Source: SZUA-35 sp037969565 (GTDB lineage: Bacteria > Actinomycetota > Acidimicrobiia > Acidimicrobiales > SZUA-35). Taken from it: 64,000 bases of DNA. The position numbers were made by a program, and so were the translations under genes. The notes under the pieces are model-generated. The model was not told the origin of the DNA and made no database searches. It worked only from the letters and a program-made list of their open reading frames with translations. Location: the NCBI GenBank assembly GCA_037969565.1, contig JBBKXQ010000008.1:14868-78867 (forward strand). The letters run 5' to 3'. Each line of letters opens with the position of its first letter. The first letter of the stretch is position 1. This document shows, piece by piece, positions 24,164 to 33,966 of the stretch.

Positions 24164-25090
24164 GTGACTTCCCGGCAACTCGTCATCCTGGGATCATCCA
24201 GCCAAGTGCCAACAAGGGACCGCGCCCAGAATGGCTACGCAGTTCAGTGGGATGAGCAGCTGTTTCTGTTCGATCCGGGCGAGGGATTTCACCGTCAGAC
24301 ACTCTTGGCCGGAGTGGCGATCTCACGAGCGAACGCGCTGTTCATCTCGCACTTTCACGGAGATCACTGCCTTGGCTTGCCGGGCCTCATCCATCGCCGC
24401 TTGCTCGAACCCGGCGTCCCTCTCTTGCCGACCTTCTATCCCTCCGAAGGCGAGGGAATCCTCGACATGCTGATGCACGCAAGTTTCGACAGCACCCCTC
24501 CGGCGCTCGAGCTACGTCCGGTGATGGGTTCGGGCTCGCTCGGCCATTTGGGTGACCTCGAAATCACCGCTGCTCGTCTCGAGCATCCCGCGCCGACCTA
24601 CGGGTATCGGATCTCGGAGGTTGACTCGATCGGATTCGATGCACGAAAGCTGAAAGCGGCCGGTCTGACCGGGAAGGCGGTCGGCGATCTCGAGCGCGAC
24701 GGGAAGGTCATGACGCCGCAGGGCCGTCTTCACCGCGCTGATTTCGAACAACCCCGACCTGGCCAGTCGATTGCATTCGTCATGGACACCGCATTCTGTG
24801 ATGCTGCTCTGACGCTCGCCCACGGAGTGGACCTTCTGATCTGCGAAGCGACTTTCCTCGAAAGTGATCGACGGCTTGCCGACGAATCTGGCCACATGAC
24901 AGCCCGCGACGCCGGGCGGCTGGCGAGCGAGGCGGGAGCACGTCGGGTGGTCCTCTCCCACTTCTCGGCTCGATACTCCGATGCAGCCAAGTTCGGCGAG
25001 GAAGCAGGCGAGCTGCACCCGGATGTCGTCGTGGCTCGTGACCTGGCTCGGATTCCGTTCCCGTTGCGGGTCCCGAGGGGAAAGGCCTGA
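24164..25090 (+). CDS. Ribonuclease Z / RNase BN-like metallo-beta-lactamase-fold hydrolase
   Basis: The protein has 308 residues from the GTG at 24164 (VTSRQLVILGSSSQVPTRDRAQNGY). It has the zinc motif SHFHGDHCLGLPG (HxHxDH), a later Asp in FVMDTAFC, and the terminal His in VLSHFSARYSD, as in RNase Z family members. RNase Z trims tRNA 3' ends, and paralogues may hydrolyse other phosphodiesters. The sequence between ~170 and 210 (GKAVGDLERDGKVM) corresponds to the family exosite region. Its position in a stress-gene cluster suggests a paralogue rather than the sole tRNA maturase, but this is inference. Confidence 0.85.
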   Translation: MTSRQLVILGSSSQVPTRDRAQNGYAVQWDEQLFLFDPGEGFHRQTLLAGVAISRANALFISHFHGDHCLGLPGLIHRRLLEPGVPLLPTFYPSEGEGILDMLMHASFDSTPPALELRPVMGSGSLGHLGDLEITAARLEHPAPTYGYRISEVDSIGFDARKLKAAGLTGKAVGDLERDGKVMTPQGRLHRADFEQPRPGQSIAFVMDTAFCDAALTLAHGVDLLICEATFLESDRRLADESGHMTARDAGRLASEAGARRVVLSHFSARYSDAAKFGEEAGELHPDVVVARDLARIPFPLRVPRGKA

Positions 25091-25120
25091 CAACCTTGGC
25101 GGGAAGTCGGTTGGAGACAA

Positions 25121-25657
25121 CTAGAGGTTGAGCTGGCGGCACCGCCGGGCGAGCATGGTTCCCCATTCCTCGGCCCGTTCCTCCTCGCCGACGAGAAGTG
25201 GCCCGTCGCTCCCGTCGAGCAGGAAGCTTTCGGGACCTTCCATCGGCGTGAAGCCGTGGCGATGGAGACGCCGGGCGATTCCCCGGGCGGCCGATCCTGT
25301 CAGGATCGAGGGTTTGTTGATTCGGGTGTCGAACGCCAAGCCCATCTGACTGGATGCCCGCGGCAGCGAGTCGAGCCAATCCCGAAGCGCGGGAGCGGTC
25401 GCGGAATCGTCGAGCTCGACATCAGGGCTTTCGGCGGCGTGTTTGATCGCCACCAGACGGCTCGATTCGGTTGCGATGCCGTGCTGATGTGTCGGCCCTC
25501 CGACCACGACCACATCGGCCCCGACGATCTCGTCAACAGTGATGTCGTCCGTACCCCCGACCTTGATGGGACCGACCTTGCCCAGACCTCGGGCGATTGC
25601 CTCGGCAATCGTGTGCGTATGGCCGTACATCGATTCGTAAACCAGGACTGACTTCAT
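25121..25657 (-). CDS. Flavodoxin-domain protein
   Basis: The protein has 178 residues. The N-terminal FMN phosphate loop is VLVYESMYGHTHTIAEAIA (residues ~4-22), followed by DVVVVGGPTHQHGIAT and a third loop near LDGSDGPLLVGEEERAEEWG. The size and order match flavodoxin/WrbA-like proteins seen in actinobacterial stress clusters. It likely binds FMN and acts in electron transfer or quinone reduction. The start at 25657 follows a purine-rich site (gaggagttccgaaatg on the minus strand). It may be co-transcribed with the gene upstream (98-bp gap). Confidence 0.82.
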   Translation of the reverse strand: MKSVLVYESMYGHTHTIAEAIARGLGKVGPIKVGGTDDITVDEIVGADVVVVGGPTHQHGIATESSRLVAIKHAAESPDVELDDSATAPALRDWLDSLPRASSQMGLAFDTRINKPSILTGSAARGIARRLHRHGFTPMEGPESFLLDGSDGPLLVGEEERAEEWGTMLARRCRQLNL

Positions 25658-25755
25658 TTCGGAACTCCTCTCGGCTCTCGCCAACGACACGACGAGTCGA
25701 TGGCCTGTCGTCACATTGACGCCACGTGCCCGGCCGGAGCAGAGGCGAAGGTCGG

Positions 25756-26844
25756 CTATTTCGCTGGGCCCGACGGAGCATCGGAATTCGGCGTCACCAG
25801 GTGACGGAGAATGACGGCAACGCCGCCAGCGCCCACCCGATCGTCATCGGGCGGCGAAACAATCACGCGGGCTCCCGTTTCCAGCGCTCGCTGAACGGCG
25901 AAATCGAACCAGTCGTGGGATGGCATTCGGTCGGCGACGAAGAGGGTGTCGACCGTGCCGGCGGTGATGTAGTCGATGGCACCCGCCAAACCCCGCACGG
26001 CTCGACCGCCGATCCGAAGTCCCGAGACCAATCGGTCGAGGGCCTCGTTGATGGTTTGTGTTGTAGCGGATTCAACGGCTGCGATTGCAGCCAGCCGAAT
26101 CCGATCGACCGACTCGGGCTCGTGCCGTCCCCCTGCTTCGGCCTTCAGAGCCGACCAACGAACGTCTTCGGGCAGTTGGGCCAGGATGAATACGCAGGCC
26201 CGCACATCACCGGAGATCACGACGTGTTTCGTCCCGAGCTCGGCCGCCAGCTTGTCCAACTTGTCGGCAACGAGTGCGGCGTTTGCCTCCCAGACTTGTT
26301 CCGCTCGGGTCTGATAACGGTGTTGCGACCACCCTCCCTGTGCCGCTCGGTGGATGAATTCCTCTTGACCGGTCACGGTTGCCACTTGGTCGATCCCAGC
26401 AGGCGACACCGCGAAGATGTCGGCGCCGACTCGATCGGCCAACGCCGCGAGTGTCAGATCGTGACGGGCAAGCTCGGCCATCACCGGCACGAGTCGGGGC
26501 AGTCGTCCAACCACGGCCGCTTCGCGATCTCGGTCCTGTTCGTTTCGCAGCTGGCAGAAGGCCGAACTGTCGCGGTTTGCCGTGACGAGAACGGTGCCTC
26601 CGTCCGGTGGCAGTTGGCGTACCAACTGGTCCATTTGTGCGAGCGCTGCATCGGGGGCGCCGCGATGGCGAAGTTGAACCTGGCGTGAGTGCCAGCGGCT
26701 CTCGAGCGCATCCGGACCTGACCCGGGCCGTGGTGGCCGGATGATGGTTGTGAGATGGGGACCCGGGAGGCGATAGCGATCCAGGACGTCTGAAGTTGTA
26801 CGAAGCTCGTAGTCCAGTCTCCGTTGTGTCTGGGTGAGTGGCAT
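25756..26844 (-). CDS. Rv2629-like protein, bacterial eRF1-family (baeRF) domain
   Basis: The protein has 362 residues starting MPLTQTQRRLDYELRTTSDVLDRYRLPGPHLTTIIRPPRPG. The organisation matches Rv2629-type proteins, which carry an archaeo-eukaryotic release-factor-like domain (middle segment HRYQTRAEQVWEANAALVADKL) and an L7Ae-like end (ITAGTVDTLFVADRM). In Mycobacterium tuberculosis, Rv2629 is in the DosR dormancy regulon; relatives are proposed to act at stalled ribosomes. It is divergent from the PPDK gene, and two DosR-like palindromes lie between them. Confidence 0.78.
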   Translation of the reverse strand: MPLTQTQRRLDYELRTTSDVLDRYRLPGPHLTTIIRPPRPGSGPDALESRWHSRQVQLRHRGAPDAALAQMDQLVRQLPPDGGTVLVTANRDSSAFCQLRNEQDRDREAAVVGRLPRLVPVMAELARHDLTLAALADRVGADIFAVSPAGIDQVATVTGQEEFIHRAAQGGWSQHRYQTRAEQVWEANAALVADKLDKLAAELGTKHVVISGDVRACVFILAQLPEDVRWSALKAEAGGRHEPESVDRIRLAAIAAVESATTQTINEALDRLVSGLRIGGRAVRGLAGAIDYITAGTVDTLFVADRMPSHDWFDFAVQRALETGARVIVSPPDDDRVGAGGVAVILRHLVTPNSDAPSGPAK

Positions 26845-26901
26845 GTCTTGACCCCCTTGGCTGTGTCCGGTCAAGGTAGGAAACGGCTCGCTCATCGCCC
26901 A

Positions 26902-26915
26902 GGGTCGAAGGTCAC
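26902..26915. promoter_or_regulatory. DosR-like palindrome GGGTCGAAGGTCAC
   Basis: GGGTC-N4-GTCAC lies 58 bp upstream of the Rv2629-like start (26844, minus strand). It is one of two such elements in this divergent region, and the second half-site is imperfect. Confidence 0.5.
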
Positions 26916-26963
26916 TGACCCAGTCGTCCCCCGGAAAGTTCTCTGAACACAAATCGAGGAGGC

Positions 26964-26977
26964 GGGCCCTTCGACCC
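26964..26977. promoter_or_regulatory. DosR-like palindrome GGGCCCTTCGACCC
   Basis: GGGCC-N4-GACCC lies 82 bp upstream of the PPDK start at 27059, and 62 bp from the first box in the same divergent promoter region. Confidence 0.55.
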
Positions 26978-27058
26978 TACGGGGCACGGATCTAGCTCGA
27001 CAGCATGGGGGGCAGGCCCCGGGACGCGCCCGAGGTGATCAGAAAGGTCGCGATCGCC

Positions 27059-29785
27059 ATGACGACGTGGGTGTACGGGTTCGATCAGGTTGATGAGGCC
27101 GAAGCGGCCGTCGGCGGAGAGTGGGAGAGGGTCCGGGGACTTCTCGGTGGCAAGGGCGCCAACCTCGGCGACATGACGAGACTGGGTGTTCCGGTGCCTC
27201 CTGGCTTCACGCTCACCACCGAGGCATGTAATGCCTACACGGCGGCTGACGGTGAGATGCCCCCGGGTATGTGGGACGAGACCTTGGCGGCCATGGCACT
27301 TCTCGAGGAGAAGTCCGGGAAGAAATTCGGCGACGCCGTGAACCCTCTGCTCGTTGCCTGTCGGTCAGGGGCGAAGTTCTCGATGCCGGGGATGATGGAC
27401 ACCGTCCTCGACATCGGTTTGAACGACGAGGTCGTCGAAGCGATGATCGACGCAACTGGCGACGAGCATTTCGTACTCGACTCCTATCGGCGGCTCATTC
27501 AGATGTTCGGCGGTGTCGTTCTCGGTGTTGCCGACCAGCAGTTCGAAGGTGTTCTGGCCGGCCAACGCCACGTTCGTGGAGTGACGAGCGACGCCGAGTT
27601 GACGGTCGGCGACCTTCGTGACGTGATCGAATCCTTCAAGTCGATCGTGGCCCGGCACGGCAGTGTCCCGTTTCCAGCCGATCCGTACGAGCAACTCCGG
27701 ATGGCCGTCGAGGCAGTGTTCGACAGTTGGGGCGGTAAACGAGCCCACGACTATCGGGTAGCGGCCGGCATCGCCCACGATTTGGGGACGGCCGTCAATG
27801 TCGTCGCCATGGTGTTCGGAAACATGGGGAACGACTCGGCCACCGGAGTGGCGATGAGCCGTGACGCAACGTCGGGCGAGCCCATCCTCGAGGGCGACTA
27901 CTTGATCAATGCGCAGGGCGAAGACGTCGTTGCCGGTATCCGGCCGACGAAACGCATCTCTGAGCTCGCCGGTGACATGCCGAGGGTGGCCGCAGAATTC
28001 GCCGAGATCGCCAAACGACTCGAATTGCATCATCGAGACATGCAAGACATGGAGTTCACCGTCGAACGGGGAAAGCTCTGGATTCTCCAGACGCGAGCCG
28101 GAAAACGCACCGCGCAGGCGGCGGTTCGGATCGCCGTGGACCTCGTCGAGTCCGGGCTCATCACCAAAGAAGAGGCCGTCCTCCGCATCAGCCCGGAACA
28201 GATCGACTTCTTCCTCCACCCCCAGTTCGATCTGGGTGCGCTGGCGGCTGCACCGTTGTTGGCCAAGGGTTTGAACGTCTCGCCGGGGGCCGCGGTCGGG
28301 GTGGCCGCATTCGATCCCGATCTGGCCGAGCGATGGGCGGGCGAAGGGCGCCAAGTCATTCTCGTACGACCGGAAACCAAACCCGATGATGTCCACGGCA
28401 TGCTCGCCGCGGCCGGGATTCTCACCTCGAGCGGAGGACGCACGAGTCACGCCGCCCTGGTCGCAAGGCAATTCGGCAAACCGGCCGTGGTTGGCGCGAC
28501 GGAGATCGACATCGACCTCGCGAGGAGGACCCTCACGGTGGGCGGCAACGAGATTCACGAGGGTGAGTGGCTGTCCGTTGATGGGACGACCGGCAGGGTT
28601 TACGAGGGTCAAATCGCGACGAAAGCCCCTGATGTCGAGAACCGCTGGCTTTCGACAATCCTCGACTGGGCCGACGATTTTCGAACGCTCGGCATTCGTG
28701 CGAATGCCGACGACCCTGTGGAGGCCAAGCGGGCCCGGAACTACGGCGCCGCCGGTATCGGTCTCTGCCGCACCGAGCACATGTTCTTCGACCCGGCGCG
28801 GCTACCGATCGTGCAAGCGATGATCACGGCGGAAACGCCGGCCGAGCGGCGCGAAGCCATTGCTGCTCTTCTGCCGCTGCAACGAGGCGACTTCGCCGGG
28901 TTGTTCCGGTCGATGGCCGGTCACCCGGTGATCATTCGACTGCTCGACCCTCCACTTCACGAGTTCCTTCCGAGCTTCGACGATCTGATGCGACAGTCCG
29001 CCGACCTCCAGATTCGATTGATCAACGCCGCCAACCTGGCGTCGGTCGAAGAGTTGGTGGATGAGTTGGCGGCAGTCCGCAACATGATCGAACGGGTTGC
29101 GACGCTGCGAGAAACCAATCCGATGTTGGGATTGAGGGGGGTCCGTTTGGGCCTGAAGATTCCCGAGCTCATCCGGATGCAGACGCGGGCCATCGTCGAG
29201 GCCGCGATCGAAGTGAGGCGGGAGGGCATCGATGTTCGTCCGGAGGTGATGGTGCCGCTGGTGAGTCACGCTTCGGAAATGGCGGCCGCCCGGGCGCTCA
29301 TCCAGTCGGAAATGCAAGCCGTGTTCGAGGAATTCGGCGAGGAGATCGACGTACCGGTGGGAACCATGATCGAGGTTCCACGGGCCGCGCTGACGGCGGG
29401 CGAGATCGCGAAGCACGCCGACTTCTTTTCCTTCGGCACCAACGATCTCACACAGATGACGATGGGAATGAGCCGCGACGACGCCGAGGCGAGCTTCCTG
29501 CTCGGCTATCTGGCCGATCGAGTCATCACGGCCAATCCCTTCCACACGATCGACGTGGCCGGTGTGGGTCGGCTCATCGAGATGGCGATCTCCGACGGAC
29601 GTGCGACGAACCCGAACTTGACGGTTGGGATCTGCGGCGAACACGGTGGCGAACCTGCGTCGATCGCGCTCTGCCACCGTCTCGGTCTCGACTACGTCAG
29701 TTGCTCGGCCTACCGCGTCCCGGTCGCTCGACTCGCCGCGGCCCACGCCGCACTCGCCACGGCGCCTGCCGCCGCCGATTCGTGA
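27059..29785 (+). CDS. ppdK: Pyruvate, phosphate dikinase (PPDK)
   Basis: The protein has 908 residues from the ATG at 27059 (MTTWVYGFDQ), the full family length. It interconverts pyruvate + ATP + Pi and PEP + AMP + PPi. The N-terminal nucleotide-binding domain starts LLGGKGANLGDMTRLGVPVPPGF. The swivelling phosphohistidine domain has GGRTSHAALVARQFGKP with His464. The C-terminal PEP/pyruvate barrel has GICGEHGGEP with catalytic Cys859. Beside pyruvate:ferredoxin oxidoreductase it would give a PPi-linked pyruvate/PEP node useful under energy limitation. Two DosR-like boxes lie upstream. Confidence 0.96.
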   Translation: MTTWVYGFDQVDEAEAAVGGEWERVRGLLGGKGANLGDMTRLGVPVPPGFTLTTEACNAYTAADGEMPPGMWDETLAAMALLEEKSGKKFGDAVNPLLVACRSGAKFSMPGMMDTVLDIGLNDEVVEAMIDATGDEHFVLDSYRRLIQMFGGVVLGVADQQFEGVLAGQRHVRGVTSDAELTVGDLRDVIESFKSIVARHGSVPFPADPYEQLRMAVEAVFDSWGGKRAHDYRVAAGIAHDLGTAVNVVAMVFGNMGNDSATGVAMSRDATSGEPILEGDYLINAQGEDVVAGIRPTKRISELAGDMPRVAAEFAEIAKRLELHHRDMQDMEFTVERGKLWILQTRAGKRTAQAAVRIAVDLVESGLITKEEAVLRISPEQIDFFLHPQFDLGALAAAPLLAKGLNVSPGAAVGVAAFDPDLAERWAGEGRQVILVRPETKPDDVHGMLAAAGILTSSGGRTSHAALVARQFGKPAVVGATEIDIDLARRTLTVGGNEIHEGEWLSVDGTTGRVYEGQIATKAPDVENRWLSTILDWADDFRTLGIRANADDPVEAKRARNYGAAGIGLCRTEHMFFDPARLPIVQAMITAETPAERREAIAALLPLQRGDFAGLFRSMAGHPVIIRLLDPPLHEFLPSFDDLMRQSADLQIRLINAANLASVEELVDELAAVRNMIERVATLRETNPMLGLRGVRLGLKIPELIRMQTRAIVEAAIEVRREGIDVRPEVMVPLVSHASEMAAARALIQSEMQAVFEEFGEEIDVPVGTMIEVPRAALTAGEIAKHADFFSFGTNDLTQMTMGMSRDDAEASFLLGYLADRVITANPFHTIDVAGVGRLIEMAISDGRATNPNLTVGICGEHGGEPASIALCHRLGLDYVSCSAYRVPVARLAAAHAALATAPAAADS

Positions 29786-29802
29786 TGGGCAACACCCCCG
29801 AC

Positions 29803-30249
29803 TCAGTGGAGCAAACGCCCGGTGATCTCTGTGGGATCGATCCGCACCCAAACGGGTCGCCAATCAGCACGAGCCCAGGGGATCAGACCGATCTGTTCGA
29901 GTTGGGCGATCTCAGCCCAATCGGTCACTTCTCGGGCATCACCTTTGATGACGACGCTCCAGCCGCTCCAATTGGCGGTGTTCCACTGATCGACCTCGAA
30001 ACACACCTTCTGACCCCCGCTGGCCGCTGCGAGTTTCTGGCCGTCGACCGTTCGGAAGACGATGGAGTTCTCGAACCAGGCGAAGTTGACCGGAAGGACC
30101 AGCGGCCCTTCATCAGTGACGAACCCAATGCGTCCGATCGGAGTCGACGCGCTCAGGTCGATGCACTTCTGCGGCTCGAGAACCCGCAGTGTTCCCGGCG
30201 CAGCGGGTTTCGCCTCCGTCGCTCCCGTGTCGTCGGTTCTGCTGTTCAT
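29803..30249 (-). CDS. Pyridoxamine 5'-phosphate oxidase (PNPOx)-fold flavin/F420-binding protein
   Basis: The protein has 148 residues from the ATG at 30249. It has the split-barrel pattern of actinobacterial PNPOx-like proteins: IGRIGFVTDEGPLVLPVNF, IVFRTVDGQKLAAASGGQKVCFEVD, GWSVVIKGDAREV and a terminal VRIDPTEITGRLL. Such proteins bind FMN or F420 and reduce or shield substrates; no specific reaction can be given. A similar gene (Rv0080) belongs to the mycobacterial dormancy regulon. It is divergent from the PFOR gene; the longer open frame upstream of the Met is a shadow of PFOR. Confidence 0.83.
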   Translation of the reverse strand: MNSRTDDTGATEAKPAAPGTLRVLEPQKCIDLSASTPIGRIGFVTDEGPLVLPVNFAWFENSIVFRTVDGQKLAAASGGQKVCFEVDQWNTANWSGWSVVIKGDAREVTDWAEIAQLEQIGLIPWARADWRPVWVRIDPTEITGRLLH

Positions 30250-30335
30250 GATCAGTTCTCCCCGTGGTCGGCGGGCGCTGCTGGGTCCCGCAATCTTGTG
30301 ATCCCAGTGAACGTCGGAGACCGCGTCGTAGTCCA

Positions 30336-30349
30336 GAGTCCAAGGTCCG
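30336..30349. promoter_or_regulatory. Weak DosR-like element GAGTCCAAGGTCCG
   Basis: GAGTC-N4-GTCCG lies just upstream of the PFOR start (30361), in the region shared with the PNPOx gene. Only part of each half-site matches, so this is a weak candidate supported mainly by position. Confidence 0.3.
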
Positions 30350-30360
30350 AAAGGTGAGTC

Positions 30361-33300
30361 ATGCCCGAACATTCCAACCTCACGGTTGACCAACACATCA
30401 CCGTTGACGGGAACGAGGCAGCAGCGAGGGTTGCTCATCGTGTGAGCGAGGTGATTGCCATTTATCCCATCACGCCGGCGTCGTCGATGGGTGAACTGGC
30501 TGATGCTTGGTCGCACGCGGGCAAAGAAAATCTCTGGGGGGCGGTGCCCCACGTGGTCGAGATGCAGAGCGAGGGAGGTGCCGCAGGTACGGTGCACGGA
30601 GCGCTCCAGGTCGGTGCACTGACCACCACGTTCACGGCTTCGCAGGGTCTCCTCCTCATGATCCCGAACCTGTACAAGATTGCGGGAGAGCTCACCCCGG
30701 CCGTGGTTCATGTGGCGGCTCGATCGATTGCCACCCATGCGCTGAGCATCTTCGGAGATCACAGCGATGTCATGGCAGCGCGACAGACCGGAATGGCGAT
30801 GCTGGCTTCCGGGTCGGTGCAGGAGGCCCAAGATCTGGCACTGATTGCCCACGCCGCAACGCTTCGAACTCGCGTTCCGTTCCTTCACTTCTTCGACGGC
30901 TTTCGCACCAGTCACGAAGTGGCGAAGATCGTGGCTGTTCGAGACGAGGTGATGCGATCGATGATCGACGACGACCTGGTGATGGCCCATCGGCTCCGGG
31001 CGCTGAGTCCTGATGCGCCGGTGGTTCGCGGCACCGCACAGAACCCCGATGTCTTCTTTCAGGCCCGGGAGGCAGCGAACCTTTTCCACCTCGCTGTTCC
31101 GGACGCCGTGCAGGTCGAGATGGATCGGTTCGCCGCCTTGACCGGGCGGCACTATCAGCTCTTCGAATACCGGGGCCACCCGGCGGCCGAGAGGGTGGCC
31201 GTGGTGATGGGCTCCGGTGCCGGCACGGTGGTCGAAGCGGTGGAGGCGATGGCGGCGCTCGGCGAGCGGGTGGGCGTCGTGACCGTTCATCTCTATCGAC
31301 CCCTCGATGTTGCCGCTCTTGTCGAGGCCCTTCCCGTGACGACTCGTCGAATCGTCGTTTTCGATCGGACGAAGGAACCTGGCTCGGCCGGTGAGCCGCT
31401 CTACCTCGATGTTGTTGCTGCGCTGGCCCAGAAGTGGAGAGGGACCCCGATTCCGGCCGTGATCGGTGCGCGGTTCGGCCTGTCGTCGAAGGAGTTCACT
31501 CCCGCGATGGTCCTCGGAGTTTTCGCCGAGCTCGCCGCCGACGAACCCCGCAGAGAGCTGACGGTCGGCATTGTCGACGATGTCACGCACCTCAGCGTCG
31601 AATACGACCCGGCAGCATGGAAAGAACCCGACTCGGTGACCCGTGCGGTCTTTTACGGCCTCGGAAGCGACGGCACCGTCGGAGCAAACAAGAACTCGGT
31701 GAAGATCATCGGGGAACTGACCCCTCTTCACGTGCAGGGCTATTTCGTCTACGACTCGAAGAAGTCTGGCTCGACGACGGTTTCCCATCTCCGGTTCGGC
31801 CCCGACCCCATCCGATCCGCCTACCTCGTACAGGAGGCGAACTTCATCGGCGTACACAACTTCGCAGCGTTCGATCGCCAAGACGTCCTTGCCCTTGCCG
31901 CCGAGGGTGCGACGCTGCTGATCAATTCGCCTTTCTCGCTGGAGGAAACCTGGCGACGATTGCCGGTCGAGGCGCAGGCGGTGATTGTCGAGAAGGGGCT
32001 GGCGGTCTGGGTCGTCGACGGCGGGGCCGTGGCTCGAGCCAGTGGCCTCGGGAACCGCATCAACACGGTTCTTCAGACGTGCTTCTTCTCGTTGTCAGGG
32101 CTGCTCCCCGCCGACCAGGCAGCGGAAGCAATCAAGGCTTCCATCGCCAAGACTTACGGCAAGGGTGGCCAGATGGTGCTGAAACGGAACTTTGCCGCCG
32201 TGGACGGTGCGCTGGATGCCCTCCACCGTCTCACCGTGCCGGACGATGTTGGTGACGCACACCGTCGCCCAGCACCCGTCCCGACCGCGGCTCCAGACTT
32301 CGTGCAGAGGGTCACCGCCAGAATCATCGCCGGCGATGGCGATCTGCTTCCGGTCAGTGCCCTGCCGGTCGACGGTACCTTCCCAACCGGAACGGCTCGG
32401 TGGGAAAAGCGCTCGATCGCATCGGAGATTCCGATCTGGGATCCGGAGATTTGCATCGACTGTGCCCGATGTGCGCTGGTTTGTCCCCATGCCGCCATTC
32501 GCCTCAAGGTCGTGTCCGTCGAACAAGTGGCAGATGCGCCGTCGAGCTTTCGCCACAAACATTTCAAGGAGACGAAACCGGGTGACGGGGCCGGCCCGGA
32601 ACGGCGGGCCATCATCCAGGTGGCGCCTGATGACTGCACCGGTTGTGGCGTCTGCGTGAGCATCTGCCCGGCGAAGAGCAAGGAGGCCGTCAAGCACAAG
32701 GCGATCAACATGGAGGCGATTGCCCCGAACCTCGAAGACGAGCGAGTGAACTTCGACTACTTCCTCGGCTTGCCCGAGCACGATCGCGTCACCTTGAAAC
32801 TCGATTCGGTGAAGGGTTCACAGCTGGCCCAACCGCTCTTCGAATTCTCCGGGGCGTGTGCGGGGTGTGGGGAAACGCCCTACCTCAAGTTGCTCACCCA
32901 ACTGATGGGCGATCGCCTCGTCATCGCCAATGCAACCGGTTGCTCGTCGATCTATGGCGGGAACCTGCCGACAACCCCATGGACCGTTGATCGAGACGGT
33001 CGAGGGCCGGCCTGGGCGAACTCGTTGTTCGAAGACAATGCCGAGTTCGGTCTCGGGATGCGGCTCGGACTCGATCACCACAACGCTTCGGCCCGCCATC
33101 TTCTCGGCGAGCTCGCTGGAGAAATCGGACCCGTGGCGCTGGAGATACTGGAGAACGAACAGGCCGACGAGTCGGGCATCGCCCGACAACGAGCGCTGGT
33201 CGCAGAATTGCGATCGTGGCTGCACTCCAATCCGGGCCCACTCGCCGATCGACTCGCGTCACTTGCCGAGCATCTCGTCACGCGCTCGGTTTGGCTCGTC

Positions 33301-33966
33301 GGCGGTGATGGCTGGGCTTACGACATCGGCTTCGGAGGCGTTGATCACGTGCTCGCCTCGGGCAGTGACGTGAACATCCTCGTGCTCGATACCGAGGTCT
33401 ACTCGAACACCGGTGGCCAAACGTCCAAGTCGACTCCTCGAGCCGCCATCGCGAAGTTCTCGGCCGGCGGCAAAACCACGGCGAAGAAGGACATCGGCAT
33501 GATCGCCATGGCCTACGGAGACGTCTATGTCGCCCACATCGCCATGGGAGCGAACATGACTCAAACGGTGAAAGCGCTCGCCGAAGCCGCAGCCCACCCG
33601 GGGCCATCGCTGGTGATTGCCTACAGCCCCTGCATTGCTCACGGCATCGACATGAGCGACATGATGGGGCATCAGAAGATGGCGGCCGACAGTGGTTACT
33701 GGCCCTTGTATCGCTACGACCCGAGACTTGAAGCCGAGGGTGAGCGGGGCCTCCGTCTCGACAGCCGCAAGCCCACGATTCCGTTCAAGGAGTTCGCTGC
33801 TTCCGAAGCACGGTTCTCGATGCTCGAGAGACTGAACCCGGAGGTGGCGGTCGAGCTGTTCTCGGCGGCTCAGCGCGACATCGACGATCGTTGGCATCTC
33901 TACGAGCAGATGGTCGATGTCGAACGAACGGCCCAATACGGAATTCTCGAGGAGGAAGAGTCATGA
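30361..33966 (+). CDS. nifJ: Pyruvate:ferredoxin (flavodoxin) oxidoreductase, single-chain
   Basis: The protein has 1201 residues, the full length of homodimeric PFOR. It oxidatively decarboxylates pyruvate to acetyl-CoA and CO2 with reduction of ferredoxin. The N-terminal domain has the pattern AIYPITPASSMGELAD; the CoA and gamma domains follow. Two 4Fe-4S motifs lie at C698 (CIDCARCALVCPHA) and C759 (CTGCGVCVSICPAK). The C-terminal ThDP site includes GACAGCGETPYLKL, ATGCSSIYGG and GDGWAYDIGFGG. This is an anaerobic-type enzyme. Its stop overlaps the start of the next gene (ATGA), a DHOD-like protein. Confidence 0.97.
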   Translation: MPEHSNLTVDQHITVDGNEAAARVAHRVSEVIAIYPITPASSMGELADAWSHAGKENLWGAVPHVVEMQSEGGAAGTVHGALQVGALTTTFTASQGLLLMIPNLYKIAGELTPAVVHVAARSIATHALSIFGDHSDVMAARQTGMAMLASGSVQEAQDLALIAHAATLRTRVPFLHFFDGFRTSHEVAKIVAVRDEVMRSMIDDDLVMAHRLRALSPDAPVVRGTAQNPDVFFQAREAANLFHLAVPDAVQVEMDRFAALTGRHYQLFEYRGHPAAERVAVVMGSGAGTVVEAVEAMAALGERVGVVTVHLYRPLDVAALVEALPVTTRRIVVFDRTKEPGSAGEPLYLDVVAALAQKWRGTPIPAVIGARFGLSSKEFTPAMVLGVFAELAADEPRRELTVGIVDDVTHLSVEYDPAAWKEPDSVTRAVFYGLGSDGTVGANKNSVKIIGELTPLHVQGYFVYDSKKSGSTTVSHLRFGPDPIRSAYLVQEANFIGVHNFAAFDRQDVLALAAEGATLLINSPFSLEETWRRLPVEAQAVIVEKGLAVWVVDGGAVARASGLGNRINTVLQTCFFSLSGLLPADQAAEAIKASIAKTYGKGGQMVLKRNFAAVDGALDALHRLTVPDDVGDAHRRPAPVPTAAPDFVQRVTARIIAGDGDLLPVSALPVDGTFPTGTARWEKRSIASEIPIWDPEICIDCARCALVCPHAAIRLKVVSVEQVADAPSSFRHKHFKETKPGDGAGPERRAIIQVAPDDCTGCGVCVSICPAKSKEAVKHKAINMEAIAPNLEDERVNFDYFLGLPEHDRVTLKLDSVKGSQLAQPLFEFSGACAGCGETPYLKLLTQLMGDRLVIANATGCSSIYGGNLPTTPWTVDRDGRGPAWANSLFEDNAEFGLGMRLGLDHHNASARHLLGELAGEIGPVALEILENEQADESGIARQRALVAELRSWLHSNPGPLADRLASLAEHLVTRSVWLVGGDGWAYDIGFGGVDHVLASGSDVNILVLDTEVYSNTGGQTSKSTPRAAIAKFSAGGKTTAKKDIGMIAMAYGDVYVAHIAMGANMTQTVKALAEAAAHPGPSLVIAYSPCIAHGIDMSDMMGHQKMAADSGYWPLYRYDPRLEAEGERGLRLDSRKPTIPFKEFAASEARFSMLERLNPEVAVELFSAAQRDIDDRWHLYEQMVDVERTAQYGILEEEES

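Noticed and set aside
27365..28780. Long minus-strand open frame (about 470 codons) inside the PPDK gene
   Set aside because: It is antisense to a full-length PPDK with all catalytic motifs, has no recognisable domain, and reflects the high-GC codon pattern of the real gene.
30250..31881. N-terminal extension of the PNPOx gene into a 692-codon minus-strand frame
   Set aside because: The extension is antisense to PFOR and has no protein-like features. The PNPOx domain begins at the ATG at 30249.
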